Assembly (NCBI GenBank): GCA_963205315.1
Contig: CAUJIO010000024.1
Span: 1 to 64,000 of the forward strand
DNA length: 64,000 bases
Source: Pseudomonadota bacterium
GTDB lineage: Bacteria > Pseudomonadota > Alphaproteobacteria > Rhizobiales > Aestuariivirgaceae
Reading direction: 5' to 3'
This document shows positions 37,488 through 45,602 of the stretch, in pieces; within the stretch, counting starts at the first letter, position 1, and the number at the start of each line of letters is the position of its first letter. The notes under the pieces are model-generated. The model was not told the DNA's origin and did not search any database. It worked only from the letters and a program-made list of their open reading frames with translations. The position numbers were made by a program, and so were the translations under genes.

Positions 37488-37706
37488 ATGAACTTTCTAG
37501 ATCAGGCCATTCCCGAGCGCCGCGAAGCCAAGCTTCGCTATCTTGACGCGGACTTCCAGGTGTTGCGCGAGGGTGAATTTGTCCGCTGCGGCGCCACCGG
37601 TGATCCGATTTCGGTCGACAACCTGCGCTATTGGAACGTCGACAGGCAGGTGCCTTACCGTTCGGCGGATGTTGCCTTCCGGGAATTGCTCAAATCGCGC
37701 GGATGA
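37488..37706 (+). CDS. DUF2093 domain-containing small protein
   Basis: The 72-residue product fits DUF2093, a family of small alphaproteobacterial proteins. It has AKLRYLDADFQVLREGEFVRC, GDPISVDNLRYWNV and RQVPYRSADVA. The ATG at 37488 is chosen because the conserved part starts there. Its 3' end overlaps the convergent small membrane protein gene by 17 bases. Function unknown. Confidence 0.82.
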   Translation: MNFLDQAIPERREAKLRYLDADFQVLREGEFVRCGATGDPISVDNLRYWNVDRQVPYRSADVAFRELLKSRG

Positions 37707-37950
37707 GCCTGTCGATAATGTTCTGGACGTCGCTCTGAAACAGTATGAGGAAATTGGCCAGTAGCAGCAGGCCCTGCACCTGATACATGGTCGATTCGCG
37801 CATGCTGTGGGTGACGCGCACCTTGCGCACAACATACAGGATCAGGAAGATCGTGTTGATGGCGAGGAGCCTTGCAATCATTGGCGGATCGCCCGACGCC
37901 AGATAGTCGTAGGCCTGATCCCACCGGGCTCTTTCAAACAGTTCCAACAT
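37690..37950 (-). CDS. Small two-helix membrane protein
   Basis: The 86-residue product from ATG 37950 has two hydrophobic helices, about residues 26-42 (IARLLAINTIFLILYVV) and 60-75 (QGLLLLANFLILF), joined by a basic loop. I do not recognise the family. The frame is open upstream, but that part is not protein-like. It is convergent with the DUF2093 gene and overlaps it. Confidence 0.6.
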   Translation of the reverse strand: MLELFERARWDQAYDYLASGDPPMIARLLAINTIFLILYVVRKVRVTHSMRESTMYQVQGLLLLANFLILFQSDVQNIIDRLIRAI

Positions 37951-38012
37951 GATTCCGGCGCCAGTTGTGTTCCATAAGTCTTCAGAATCGCAGGAATGGG
38001 TTAATCCGGCGT

Positions 38013-38102
38013 TGATTCCAGCCAGCCTACTGGAATCAAATGTATGGGGCGTGTATAGGACCGCCATCCATGTGAATGAAAGGTGAGGGGCTGCGGCCCC
38101 TC
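38013..38102 (+). promoter_or_regulatory. Two leader hairpins before DAHP synthase
   Basis: A perfect 9-bp inverted repeat (38013-38021 and 38030-38038) and a 7-bp GC stem with a four-base loop (38085-38091 and 38096-38102) stand in tandem before the gene. The second ends eight bases before the GGAG binding site. Neither has a T-run. They could mediate attenuation or control translation of this entry enzyme of aromatic synthesis. Confidence 0.45.
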
Positions 38103-38120
38103 GAGTTTGGAGTAATGACG

Positions 38121-39518
38121 ATGGCGACGAACTGGACACCTGACAGCTGGCGGCACTTCCCGGTCGTGCAGGTGCCGGACTACGACGACAAGGCCAAGCT
38201 GGACTTGACCGAGAAACAACTGGCCGGATTTCCTCCGCTGGTTTTTGCAGGTGAGGCGCGCAAGCTGAAGCGCAAGCTTGCCCGTGTGGCCGAAGGCAAG
38301 GGATTCCTGCTGCAGGGTGGCGATTGCGCTGAAAGCTTCGCCGAGCATTCCGCTGACAACATCCGCGATTTCTTCCGCGTTTTCCTGCAGATGTCGGTCG
38401 TCCTCACATTTGCCGGCGGCCAGCCGGTGGTGAAGGTTGGCCGCATCGCCGGTCAGTTTGCAAAGCCGCGCTCTTCGCCGACCGAAGTGGTCGATGGCGT
38501 GGAGTTGCCGATTTACCGTGGCGACATCGTCAACGGTGCCGAAGCAACACTCGAAGCCCGCAGGCCCGATCCGGAGCGCCAGATCATGGCCTACCGGCAG
38601 TCGGCGGCTACCCTCAATCTTCTGCGGGCCTTTGCCCAGGGCGGCTATGCCAACCTCGAGCACGTTCACAAGTGGACGCTGGGCTTCCTCAAGGATTCAC
38701 CGGCCTACGAGCGCTATCAGGAAGTCTCGGACCGCATCACCGAAGCCGTTGGCTTCATGCGGGCCTGTGGCATCAACTCTGATACGGCGCCACAACTGCG
38801 CACCACGGATTTCTTCACCAGCCACGAGGCACTGTTGTTGGGCTACGAGCAGGCGCTGACCCGCGTCGACTCGACCAGCGGCGATTGGTACGCAACCTCG
38901 GGCCACATGCTGTGGATCGGCGACCGCACCCGCCAGCCGGACCATGCGCACGTCGAGTTCATGCGCGGCATCAAGAACCCGATCGGCCTGAAGTGCGGCC
39001 CGTCGCTCAAAGCCGACGAGCTGATCAAGCTGATCGATCTCCTGAACCCGGAGAACGAACCCGGCCGTCTGACGCTGATCGCCCGTTTCGGCGCTGACAA
39101 GGTCGAAAAGCATCTGCCCGACCTGATCCGCGCCGTGAAGCGCGAGGGCCGTGTCGTCGTCTGGTCCTGCGACCCGATGCATGGCAACACCGTCAAGTCG
39201 ACGAGCGGCTACAAGACGCGGCCGTTCGAAGCGGTGCTGAGCGAAGTGCGCCGCTTCATGAGCGTGCACCAGGCCGAGGGCACGCATGCCGGCGGCATCC
39301 ATGTCGAGATGACTGGCAAGGACGTCACCGAATGCACTGGCGGCCTCCGTGCGCTGCGCGACGAGGACCTGAACGACCGCTACCACACGTTCTGCGATCC
39401 GCGCCTCAATGCGGCCCAGGCGCTGGAGCTGTCCTTCCTCGTTGCCGAGGAGATCAAGAAGGAAATGGCGTCGCGTCCGAAGGTGGACGACGATGACGTC
39501 GTTGAAGCGGCCGAGTAA
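38121..39518 (+). CDS. Class II 3-deoxy-7-phosphoheptulonate (DAHP) synthase
   Basis: The 465-residue enzyme condenses phosphoenolpyruvate and erythrose 4-phosphate, the first step of the shikimate pathway. It is the class II (plant-like) type: [58 protein letters not shown] and WSCDPMHGN are visible. The second of two nearby ATGs is chosen because GGAG is eight bases before it. Two hairpins upstream may regulate it, and a strong terminator follows. Confidence 0.95.
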   Translation: MATNWTPDSWRHFPVVQVPDYDDKAKLDLTEKQLAGFPPLVFAGEARKLKRKLARVAEGKGFLLQGGDCAESFAEHSADNIRDFFRVFLQMSVVLTFAGGQPVVKVGRIAGQFAKPRSSPTEVVDGVELPIYRGDIVNGAEATLEARRPDPERQIMAYRQSAATLNLLRAFAQGGYANLEHVHKWTLGFLKDSPAYERYQEVSDRITEAVGFMRACGINSDTAPQLRTTDFFTSHEALLLGYEQALTRVDSTSGDWYATSGHMLWIGDRTRQPDHAHVEFMRGIKNPIGLKCGPSLKADELIKLIDLLNPENEPGRLTLIARFGADKVEKHLPDLIRAVKREGRVVVWSCDPMHGNTVKSTSGYKTRPFEAVLSEVRRFMSVHQAEGTHAGGIHVEMTGKDVTECTGGLRALRDEDLNDRYHTFCDPRLNAAQALELSFLVAEEIKKEMASRPKVDDDDVVEAAE

Positions 39519-39560
39519 TTCACGGACCGGTTGAATCGGACACAAGTGTTTCTTATGTAA

Positions 39561-39592
39561 CGGGCGGACTTACAATAAAGTCCGCCCGTTTC
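39561..39592 (+). terminator. Intrinsic terminator after DAHP synthase
   Basis: CGGGCGGACT (39561-39570) and AGTCCGCCCG (39579-39588) form a perfect 10-bp stem with an eight-base loop, followed by a short T-tract. It ends just before the GST gene. Confidence 0.88.
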
Positions 39593-39608
39593 ATATTGCA
39601 GGTGCGCG

Positions 39609-40292
39609 ATGATCGACGTCTATCACTGGCCGACGCCCAATGGTCACAAGGTCACGATTTTCCTTGAGGAAGCGGGGTTGCCGTATCGGATTCATTCCGT
39701 CGACATCGGCAAGGGCGAGCAGTTCAAGCCGGAATTTCTGGCGATTTCGCCTAACAACCGCATTCCCGCGATCATCGACAACACCCCCGCCGATGGCGGC
39801 GCGCCACTTTCGTTGTTCGAGTCGGGCGCCATTCTGCTCTATCTGGCCGAGAAGACCGGCAAGTTCCTGTCGACGGAGCTGCGTGGCCGCGCCGAGACGC
39901 TGCAATGGCTGTTCTGGCAGGTGGGAGGGCTCGGACCAATGGCCGGTCAGAACGGCCACTTCAATATCTACGCGCCCGAAAAAATTCCCTATGCCATGGA
40001 CCGCTACACCAAGGAGACCAACCGTCTCTATGGCGTCATGAACAAGCGCCTCGCCGATCGCGCCTATCTCGCGGGTGACTATTCGATTGCCGACATTGCC
40101 AGCTATCCGTGGATCGTTCCGCATGAGCGCCACGGCCAGGACTTGAATAACTTCCCGCATCTCAAGCGCTGGTTCGAGGCGATCAAGGCAAGGCCTGCGG
40201 TGGCGAAGGTCTATGCGGCGGTGCCGGCATCCTACAGCAAGCCAATGTCCGACGAGGAGCGCAAGGTCCTCTTTGGTCAGACGGCGCGTTGA
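39609..40292 (+). CDS. Glutathione S-transferase, YfcG/Nu-class-like
   Basis: The 227-residue protein has a thioredoxin-fold N-terminus (YHWPTPNGHKVTIFLEEAGLPY, given here as YHWPTPNGHKV) with SPNNRIPAI and the glutathione-binding ESGAILLYLAEKTG, then an all-helical C-terminal domain with WLFWQVGGLGPMAGQ. These match the YfcG/YghU disulfide-bond oxidoreductase group, which reduces small disulfides with glutathione. It is preceded by the DAHP synthase terminator, so it needs its own promoter. Confidence 0.88.
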   Translation: MIDVYHWPTPNGHKVTIFLEEAGLPYRIHSVDIGKGEQFKPEFLAISPNNRIPAIIDNTPADGGAPLSLFESGAILLYLAEKTGKFLSTELRGRAETLQWLFWQVGGLGPMAGQNGHFNIYAPEKIPYAMDRYTKETNRLYGVMNKRLADRAYLAGDYSIADIASYPWIVPHERHGQDLNNFPHLKRWFEAIKARPAVAKVYAAVPASYSKPMSDEERKVLFGQTAR

Positions 40293-40323
40293 GGATGTAA
40301 CTCAAGCCGGTGCGTAGGCGGGG

Positions 40324-41226
40324 TCACGGAGCCGGGAGGAATTCGCCTTCCGAAGCACGGCTCTTGCTGCGCAACTCCCAAAATATATGTGCAAACAGGG
40401 CGACGAGTACAACGCCGCCGCCAAGCAGCGTCGGAACAGCCGGCGTCTCATCCAGGAACAGAAAAACCCACAGCGGCGTGAATGGAACCTCGAGGGCCGC
40501 CAGCAATGTCGCTTCGGCTGCCGGGATGCGCTTTGAACCGAACGTGTAGAGTGCGAGGCCAAGGCCGTTCTGGAACACGCCGAACATGGCGCAGAGGGCA
40601 AGATCGGCCGCCGAAATGCCGAGCGGATCGGCCCACCACAGGCACACGAACGAACAGATCCATGCGGAGGCTGCCATGGCGGGTAGCATTGGCACCTCGC
40701 GGTGCCGGCGCATGATGGTGGTGAAGCCTGCCATGCCCAGCGTCATCAGCACCGCCAGCGACTGTCCGAGAAGGCTGCCGCCCAACTCTGTGCCCCACAG
40801 CATGATGCCGACACCTGCCAGCGCCACGACACTCGCCACAAGTGTCGAGCGGCTGGGTCTCTCGCCGATGAAGGCAAAGGCCAGCGCCGCCGTGACGAAC
40901 GGCACCGTCGCATAGATCACCATTGCATCGGCCACTGCTGCATAACGGAGCGCGCCGATGCCTGAGATCATGCTGAGCGCCGACAGCAGGGCAACCGCAA
41001 CCGTTGGCCAGCGCAGGCTGCGGAGAATGGCAAGCGTCTGGCCGCGCTCCAGCCATATGAACAGCAGGAAAACCGAGCTTCCTGAAAACAGCCCCCGCCA
41101 GAACAGCATCGTGAACAGGTCGGCGCCAATCAGACGCACGAAGATTCCGGCCGAGGACCACGCCAGCGCAGCGACAGCCACCAGAAGCAATCCGATGCGG
41201 TGATGGCGCTGTTCGGGCGATGTCAT
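40324..41226 (-). CDS. EamA-family (DMT) transporter
   Basis: The 300-residue product has ten hydrophobic helices in two EamA repeats (AALAWSSAGIFVRLI and LALCAMFGVFQNGLGLALYTFG). Such proteins move small metabolites, often out of the cell; the substrate cannot be read. The ATG overlaps the stop of another EamA gene (ATGA), so the two are made together. The pair may form two independent carriers or one heterodimer. Confidence 0.88.
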   Translation of the reverse strand: MTSPEQRHHRIGLLLVAVAALAWSSAGIFVRLIGADLFTMLFWRGLFSGSSVFLLFIWLERGQTLAILRSLRWPTVAVALLSALSMISGIGALRYAAVADAMVIYATVPFVTAALAFAFIGERPSRSTLVASVVALAGVGIMLWGTELGGSLLGQSLAVLMTLGMAGFTTIMRRHREVPMLPAMAASAWICSFVCLWWADPLGISAADLALCAMFGVFQNGLGLALYTFGSKRIPAAEATLLAALEVPFTPLWVFLFLDETPAVPTLLGGGVVLVALFAHIFWELRSKSRASEGEFLPAP

Positions 41227-42074
41227 GTTGTGCGGGCTTTCATCAGGTTGATCGTGTTGGCGGCGAGAATGAGCAGAGCACCGAGGATTGACCAGCCATC
41301 TATGCCTTCGGCATAGATCAGATAGCCCGCCAGGGCAGTAAGCGGCAGGCGCAGAAAATCCATCGGCATGACGAGCGTGGCATCGGCCAGCGAGATGGCC
41401 CTCGACAGGCAATAGTGCGAGCCGGTCCCCGTCAGCGCCACAATGGCGATCCACTTGTAGCTCTCCACCGGCGGCCACACCCAGGTGAGGTAGGCCGGAA
41501 TGGCGCCGATGACGATCTGCATCGAAAACATCAGGAAGATCACTGTGAGCGCCGTGTCACGCCGTGTGATATATTTCGTCATCGTCACGGTGCAGGCAAA
41601 CAGCAAGGCAGAGGTGAGCGCCACGACATGGCCGGGATTGAACGTCATCCCCGGCTTGGCAATCATCAGCACGCCGCCAAAGCCGATCACCAGCGCGGCG
41701 ATCTTTGCACCATACATCCGCTCGGCCAGGAACGCCGACGCAAGAATGGCGATCCATAATGGCATGGTGAATTCGATGGCGATGACCTCGACCAGCGGGA
41801 TCAGCAGCAGGGCCGAGAACCACGCATACTGCCCGGCATAATGCAGGACGTTCCGGGCAGCATGCAGCCGCAGTTGCGAAAGCCGGCCTGTGAGTCCGCC
41901 GTTCAGAAAGATGATCGGTGTCAGGATCAACGTGGCGATCAGGCTGCGGAACATCATCATCTCGAACACCGAGACGGAGTGGGCGAGCTCGCGGCCCGCA
42001 ATCGTCATGGCAAGCGTGGCTGAAAGCCAGCCCGCCATCCACAGTCCCGCCTGTCCGATCTTCTGCTGCGGCAC
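41223..42074 (-). CDS. EamA-family (DMT) transporter
   Basis: The 283-residue product has ten hydrophobic helices in two EamA repeats, with the second containing WIAIVALTGTGSHYCLSRAI. It starts with GTG, supported by AAGGGGA seven bases upstream. It is the upstream partner of the second EamA gene, and the DUF1127 gene and a LysR regulator lie just beyond. Substrate unknown. Confidence 0.87.
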   Translation of the reverse strand: MPQQKIGQAGLWMAGWLSATLAMTIAGRELAHSVSVFEMMMFRSLIATLILTPIIFLNGGLTGRLSQLRLHAARNVLHYAGQYAWFSALLLIPLVEVIAIEFTMPLWIAILASAFLAERMYGAKIAALVIGFGGVLMIAKPGMTFNPGHVVALTSALLFACTVTMTKYITRRDTALTVIFLMFSMQIVIGAIPAYLTWVWPPVESYKWIAIVALTGTGSHYCLSRAISLADATLVMPMDFLRLPLTALAGYLIYAEGIDGWSILGALLILAANTINLMKARTT

Positions 42075-42121
42075 GCCGTTCCCCTTGCCCGTACTCTCAT
42101 AGAGCGCGGGCGAGGGCAGGA

Positions 42122-42337
42122 CTATGCGCGAAACGGCATATCGGCCCTGTGCCGCGAAGCGGCGGCAGGCAATTGCGGCGTCTCCACAGCGTCAATCGGC
42201 AGGTCGGCCAGCTCGGCCAGCGACATGCGCGCCAGATCAGGATGCGACAGGGGATCGGCACACCATGTAGGCAGACCAGTGCTGCGGGAGCGCGCAGTCA
42301 TGAAAAACTTGACGATGGTCGTCAGCATCAGTGACAT
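42122..42337 (-). CDS. DUF1127-like small protein
   Basis: The 71-residue product ends in HPDLARMSLAELADLPI, similar to the conserved HPDxxRMSxxEL motif of small DUF1127 proteins, some of which affect RNA turnover or phosphate and stress responses in alphaproteobacteria. Here the motif is mid-protein. GGAGG lies five bases before the ATG at 42337, not the one seven codons upstream. It diverges from the LysR gene and is read toward the EamA pair. Confidence 0.65.
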   Translation of the reverse strand: MSLMLTTIVKFFMTARSRSTGLPTWCADPLSHPDLARMSLAELADLPIDAVETPQLPAAASRHRADMPFRA

Positions 42338-42418
42338 GGGAACCTCCGGAATTAACAAGATTACCTTGAAAATTTACGGAGTGTTGGGCTCCAAGCAATG
42401 GATTTTGTCTGTGTTCTG

Positions 42419-42435
42419 ATATAGAAAAACTATAT
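42419..42435. promoter_or_regulatory. Palindrome over the LysR start codon
   Basis: ATATAG (42419-42424), five A residues, CTATAT (42430-42435) is a perfect 6-bp inverted repeat covering the first bases of the LysR ATG. LysR proteins usually bind such AT-rich dyads between divergent genes, so autoregulation is likely. Confidence 0.45.
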
Positions 42436-43357
42436 GGATAGCTTGCGGCGTTTTCATCTGAATGGTCTGCGCGCGGTCGAGGCGGTGGCCCGGCTTGGGA
42501 GCCTGTCTGCGGCAGCCGATGAACTGGGTGTCACAGCAGGTGCTGTCAGCCAGCAGGTCATCCGCACCGAGGAAGCGATTGGCCGGCCGGTCTTCACGCG
42601 CACCGCGGCTGGCTTGCGGCCGACAGAGTTCGGCCTGGCCTTCACGAGCAGGCTGCGCGACGGCTTCCGGCAATTGGCGGCGGCGGTCGATCTGGCCGGT
42701 GAACGGGATGCGAACCGCCTCACCGTCTCCGTGGCTCCTGTCTTCGCCTCGAAATGGCTGGTGCCGAGGCTGCAATTGTTCAACCAGTTGCACCCCGGCC
42801 TGCAGGTGCGGATCGAGGCAACCGTGGCCCTTGTCGACATTGACGCAAGCGATGTCGATGTCGCAATCCGGGTGGGGCAGGGCGGTTGGCCGGGCGTGAA
42901 GGCGACGGCCTTTGTCGGGCAGACCATATTTCCGGTCTGTCATCCGGGCCTCGCCGCCGACTTGAAGACTGCGCGCGATCTCGGCCGGGTTCCCATCATA
43001 CGCGACGCGAACTCTGTCATCCCGTGGGACCTTTGGCTGAAGGCCACTGGCAATAAAGGGCTGGAGCTTGGCGCGGGTCCGACATTCTCCGATTCATCGC
43101 TGTGTCTCGATGCGGCGATTGCCGGGCAGGGCGTCATGATGGGCTGGCCGATCCTCGCCGCCGACCCGCTGTCTGACGGGCGGCTGGTGATGCCTTTCGC
43201 CGAAAAGGCGGCGACGGGGCAATTCTACTGGTTCGTGACCTCGGCCACCCGCAAGACACCGCACAAGGTGAAGGTTTTCTGCGACTGGCTGACGGCGGAA
43301 CTGCGGGCCTCGCTGGACCGTGTGCCGGGCCTCGCGGCAGAAATTCTGTTGCCGTAA
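42434..43357 (+). CDS. LysR-type transcriptional regulator, GcvA-like
   Basis: The 307-residue protein has an N-terminal helix-turn-helix (LNGLRAVEAVARLGSLSAAA, VTAGAVSQQV) and a periplasmic-binding-protein-like effector domain from about residue 90. The SVAPVFASKWLVPRL and DVDVAIRVG motifs are typical of the GcvA group. It diverges from the DUF1127 gene and EamA pair across a 96-base region and probably controls them. No effector can be named. The ribosome binding site is weak. Confidence 0.9.
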   Translation: MDSLRRFHLNGLRAVEAVARLGSLSAAADELGVTAGAVSQQVIRTEEAIGRPVFTRTAAGLRPTEFGLAFTSRLRDGFRQLAAAVDLAGERDANRLTVSVAPVFASKWLVPRLQLFNQLHPGLQVRIEATVALVDIDASDVDVAIRVGQGGWPGVKATAFVGQTIFPVCHPGLAADLKTARDLGRVPIIRDANSVIPWDLWLKATGNKGLELGAGPTFSDSSLCLDAAIAGQGVMMGWPILAADPLSDGRLVMPFAEKAATGQFYWFVTSATRKTPHKVKVFCDWLTAELRASLDRVPGLAAEILLP

Positions 43358-43546
43358 ACCTTCGAGCTTATCGCGGACTTGACCTGTCGGCTGGCCTGAC
43401 GCATGGTGCGCCCCGAAATGACCGCCGCCCGCACCACAGCCGCCATTTGCGGCATGATTTGCAGCTAGCTGAAAACCGCTGGCAGGGCGCCGCTTGACTT
43501 AAATCAGAGCTAAAGCGATCCCGGGCCGGCAAGCCTGAGGAAACCC

Positions 43547-44947
43547 ATGTCTCTGCGCCTCTACAACACGCTGACCCGCACCAAGGAAGAGTTCAAGCCG
43601 CTGAACCCTGAGAATGTGCGCATGTATGTCTGCGGGCCGACGGTTTACGATTTCGCCCATATCGGCAATGCCCGTCCGGTCATTGTCTTCGACGTGCTGT
43701 TCCGCCTGCTCCGCCATCTCTATGGTGCGGAGCATGTGACCTATGTCCGCAACATCACCGACGTCGACGACAAGATCAACGCCCGCGCCTTGCGTGATTT
43801 CCCGAACCTGCCGCTGAATGAGGCGATCCGCAACGTGACGGAGAAGACGGCGAACCAGTTCTTCGCCGACGTGAAGGCCCTGGGCTGCCTTGAGCCGACC
43901 GTGCAGCCGCGCGCCACCGACAATATTTCGCAGATGATCGAGATGATCGGTACACTGATCAGTCGCGGCCATGCTTATGTGGCAGAAGGCGAGGTACTGT
44001 TCAGCGTGCCATCGATGCCGGACTATGGGCGCTTGAGCCAGCGCAATCTCGACGACCAGCAGGCCGGCGCCCGCGTCGCCGTCGAGGCTCACAAGCGCAA
44101 CCCGGCTGACTTCGTGCTGTGGAAGCTCTCATCGCCCGAAGAGCCGGGCTGGGACAGCCCGTGGGGCCGGGGGCGCCCCGGCTGGCACATCGAATGCTCG
44201 GCCATGAGCAAGCGCTATCTCGGCGAAATCTTCGACATTCATGGCGGCGGGCTGGACCTGATCTTCCCGCATCACGAGAACGAAATCGCCCAGTCGCGCT
44301 GCGCCCATGACTCAGCCGTTATGGCCAACATCTGGATGCATAACGGCTTCCTGCAGGTCGAAGGCCAGAAGATGTCCAAGAGCCTCGGAAACTTCTTCAC
44401 GATCAACGAGTTACTGGAGTCGGAGAGGTTTGGTGATAAGGCATGGCCAGGCGAGGTCCTACGCTTAGCAATGTTGAAGACTCATTATCGCCAGCCAATT
44501 GACTGGACCGTCAGGGCGTTGGAAGAGTCGCAAGCTAACTTGCGGTCATTGTTCGCAGCATGGAAGTATCCCAGCACGGAAATAGAGTTATCAGCGAGTA
44601 ATGAGCTTGAAAGCGAGTTTCTGAAGGCTCTGGCTGACGACCTCAATACAGCTCGCGCGATCGGTCTATTGCTTGAGGGAGCAACGGATCTGAAAGCTGG
44701 AAAGCTCGAAGAACTTTTGAATTTGCTTGGCATTAGCATGCTTGCTGTTAGCGCAAGTGAAGAAGTACGAAATCAGCTTAGTAAAGATGTGGTAGATCAA
44801 GTATGCCGCTTGGTCACCGCCCGCCTCGAGGCCCGCAAGGCGAAGAACTGGGCGGAGAGCGACCGCATCCGCGATGAACTGGCGGCGATGGGCATTGCCA
44901 TCAAGGACAACAAGGACGGCACCACGTCCTGGGAGGTAAAGCGATGA
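43547..44947 (+). CDS. cysS: Cysteinyl-tRNA synthetase
   Basis: The 466-residue class I enzyme charges tRNA-Cys. It has zinc-ligand Cys in [19 protein letters not shown] (cut as VCGPTVYD and HIGN near residue 38), [13 protein letters not shown], and KMSKS near 273. From about 44400 to 44815 (residues about 285-423, the helical domain after KMSKS) the GC content drops to about 48% by hand count, against roughly 65-70% around it, with A/T-ending codons; the frame stays open. Both edges are sharp. Its stop overlaps the next small gene's ATG (ATGA). Confidence 0.95.
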   Translation: MSLRLYNTLTRTKEEFKPLNPENVRMYVCGPTVYDFAHIGNARPVIVFDVLFRLLRHLYGAEHVTYVRNITDVDDKINARALRDFPNLPLNEAIRNVTEKTANQFFADVKALGCLEPTVQPRATDNISQMIEMIGTLISRGHAYVAEGEVLFSVPSMPDYGRLSQRNLDDQQAGARVAVEAHKRNPADFVLWKLSSPEEPGWDSPWGRGRPGWHIECSAMSKRYLGEIFDIHGGGLDLIFPHHENEIAQSRCAHDSAVMANIWMHNGFLQVEGQKMSKSLGNFFTINELLESERFGDKAWPGEVLRLAMLKTHYRQPIDWTVRALEESQANLRSLFAAWKYPSTEIELSASNELESEFLKALADDLNTARAIGLLLEGATDLKAGKLEELLNLLGISMLAVSASEEVRNQLSKDVVDQVCRLVTARLEARKAKNWAESDRIRDELAAMGIAIKDNKDGTTSWEVKR

Positions 44948-45090
44948 ACAGGCCCGCCAATGACAACAAGGGCAAGTCCTGGCACGACAATCTGCCTTTC
45001 CCCAAACACTGGCTCGGCTACATCGCGCTGAAACTCATCGTGCTGGTGCTCGCAATCTATCTTGTCCTCCGCTGGAACGGCTTGTTGTGA
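44944..45090 (+). CDS. 48-residue single-pass membrane protein
   Basis: Translation from the ATG overlapping the cysS stop gives 48 residues: a polar, lysine-containing start ([16 protein letters not shown]) and one transmembrane helix ([17 protein letters not shown], about residues 27-43), then RWNGLL and a stop at 45088-45090. Coupling to cysS and the coherent topology support a real gene. The family is not recognised. The GTG of the DUF559 frame overlaps its stop. Confidence 0.7.
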   Translation: MNRPANDNKGKSWHDNLPFPKHWLGYIALKLIVLVLAIYLVLRWNGLL

Positions 45091-45602
45091 CCGAAGACGC
45101 CCCTCATCCGGCGCTTCGCGCCACCTTCTCCCGCAAGGGGAGAAGGAAGGGTGATGGCGTTTCCCCTCTCCCCTTGCGGGAGAGGGTGTCCGCGCAGCGG
45201 ACGGGTGAGGGGCCGCCGAAGGCGTTCATTCGGCATTTGCGCAAGAACATGACGGACACCGAACGCATTTTGTGGAGCGCACTGCGGGACCGGCGTTTCG
45301 AGGGGTACAAGTTCCGCCGCCAGGTCCCGCTCGGCCGCTACATCGTGGATTTCATTTGTTTCGAACATCGCCTCATCATTGAAGTTGATGGTGGCCAGCA
45401 TTCAGAGTCGGATCGCGACGCGATGCGCGATGCTTGGCTAGCATCTCAGGATTTTCGCGTTCTTCGGTTCTGGAACGTCGACATCCATCAGGCGCTCGAC
45501 GGATCGCTCATTGCGATTCTGGAAGCGCTGCAACAAGATCCCTCATCCGGCGCTCCGCGCCACCTTCTCCCGCAAGGGGAGAAGCAAGAAAGCAGATCAT
45601 GA
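45087..45602 (+). CDS. DUF559 endonuclease-domain protein
   Basis: Residues about 46-155 form a DUF559 domain (HLRKNMTDTERILWSALRD, FKFRRQ-like YKFRRQVPLGRYIVDF, LIIEVDGGQH, FRVLRFWNVD). Its D...ExD core is the PD-(D/E)XK/Vsr-like nuclease type. The frame starts at GTG 45087, overlapping the previous stop, but the first 45 residues are translated palindromic repeat, so the true start may be internal, for example ATG 45249. The C-terminal tail is also repeat-encoded. It ends in an ATGA overlap with cimA. Known targets: none. Confidence 0.75.
   Translation: MTEDAPHPALRATFSRKGRRKGDGVSPLPLRERVSAQRTGEGPPKAFIRHLRKNMTDTERILWSALRDRRFEGYKFRRQVPLGRYIVDFICFEHRLIIEVDGGQHSESDRDAMRDAWLASQDFRVLRFWNVDIHQALDGSLIAILEALQQDPSSGAPRHLLPQGEKQESRS
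45101..45211. repeat. Composite palindromic repeat, Rhizobiales intergenic type
   Basis: CCCTCATCCG (45101-45110) faces CGGGTGAGGG (45202-45211), and between them CTTCTCCC-GCAAG-GGGAGAAG and an opposite copy form nested stems. It resembles RIME-like mosaic elements. It lies at the 5' end of the DUF559 frame and is read through in frame. Confidence 0.8.
45540..45585. repeat. Second copy of the palindromic repeat
   Basis: These 46 bases repeat 45101-45146 in the same orientation with one mismatch. They encode the last residues of the DUF559 frame and stop 13 bases before the cimA ATG, so the DUF559 coding part is flanked by direct repeats. Confidence 0.85.
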
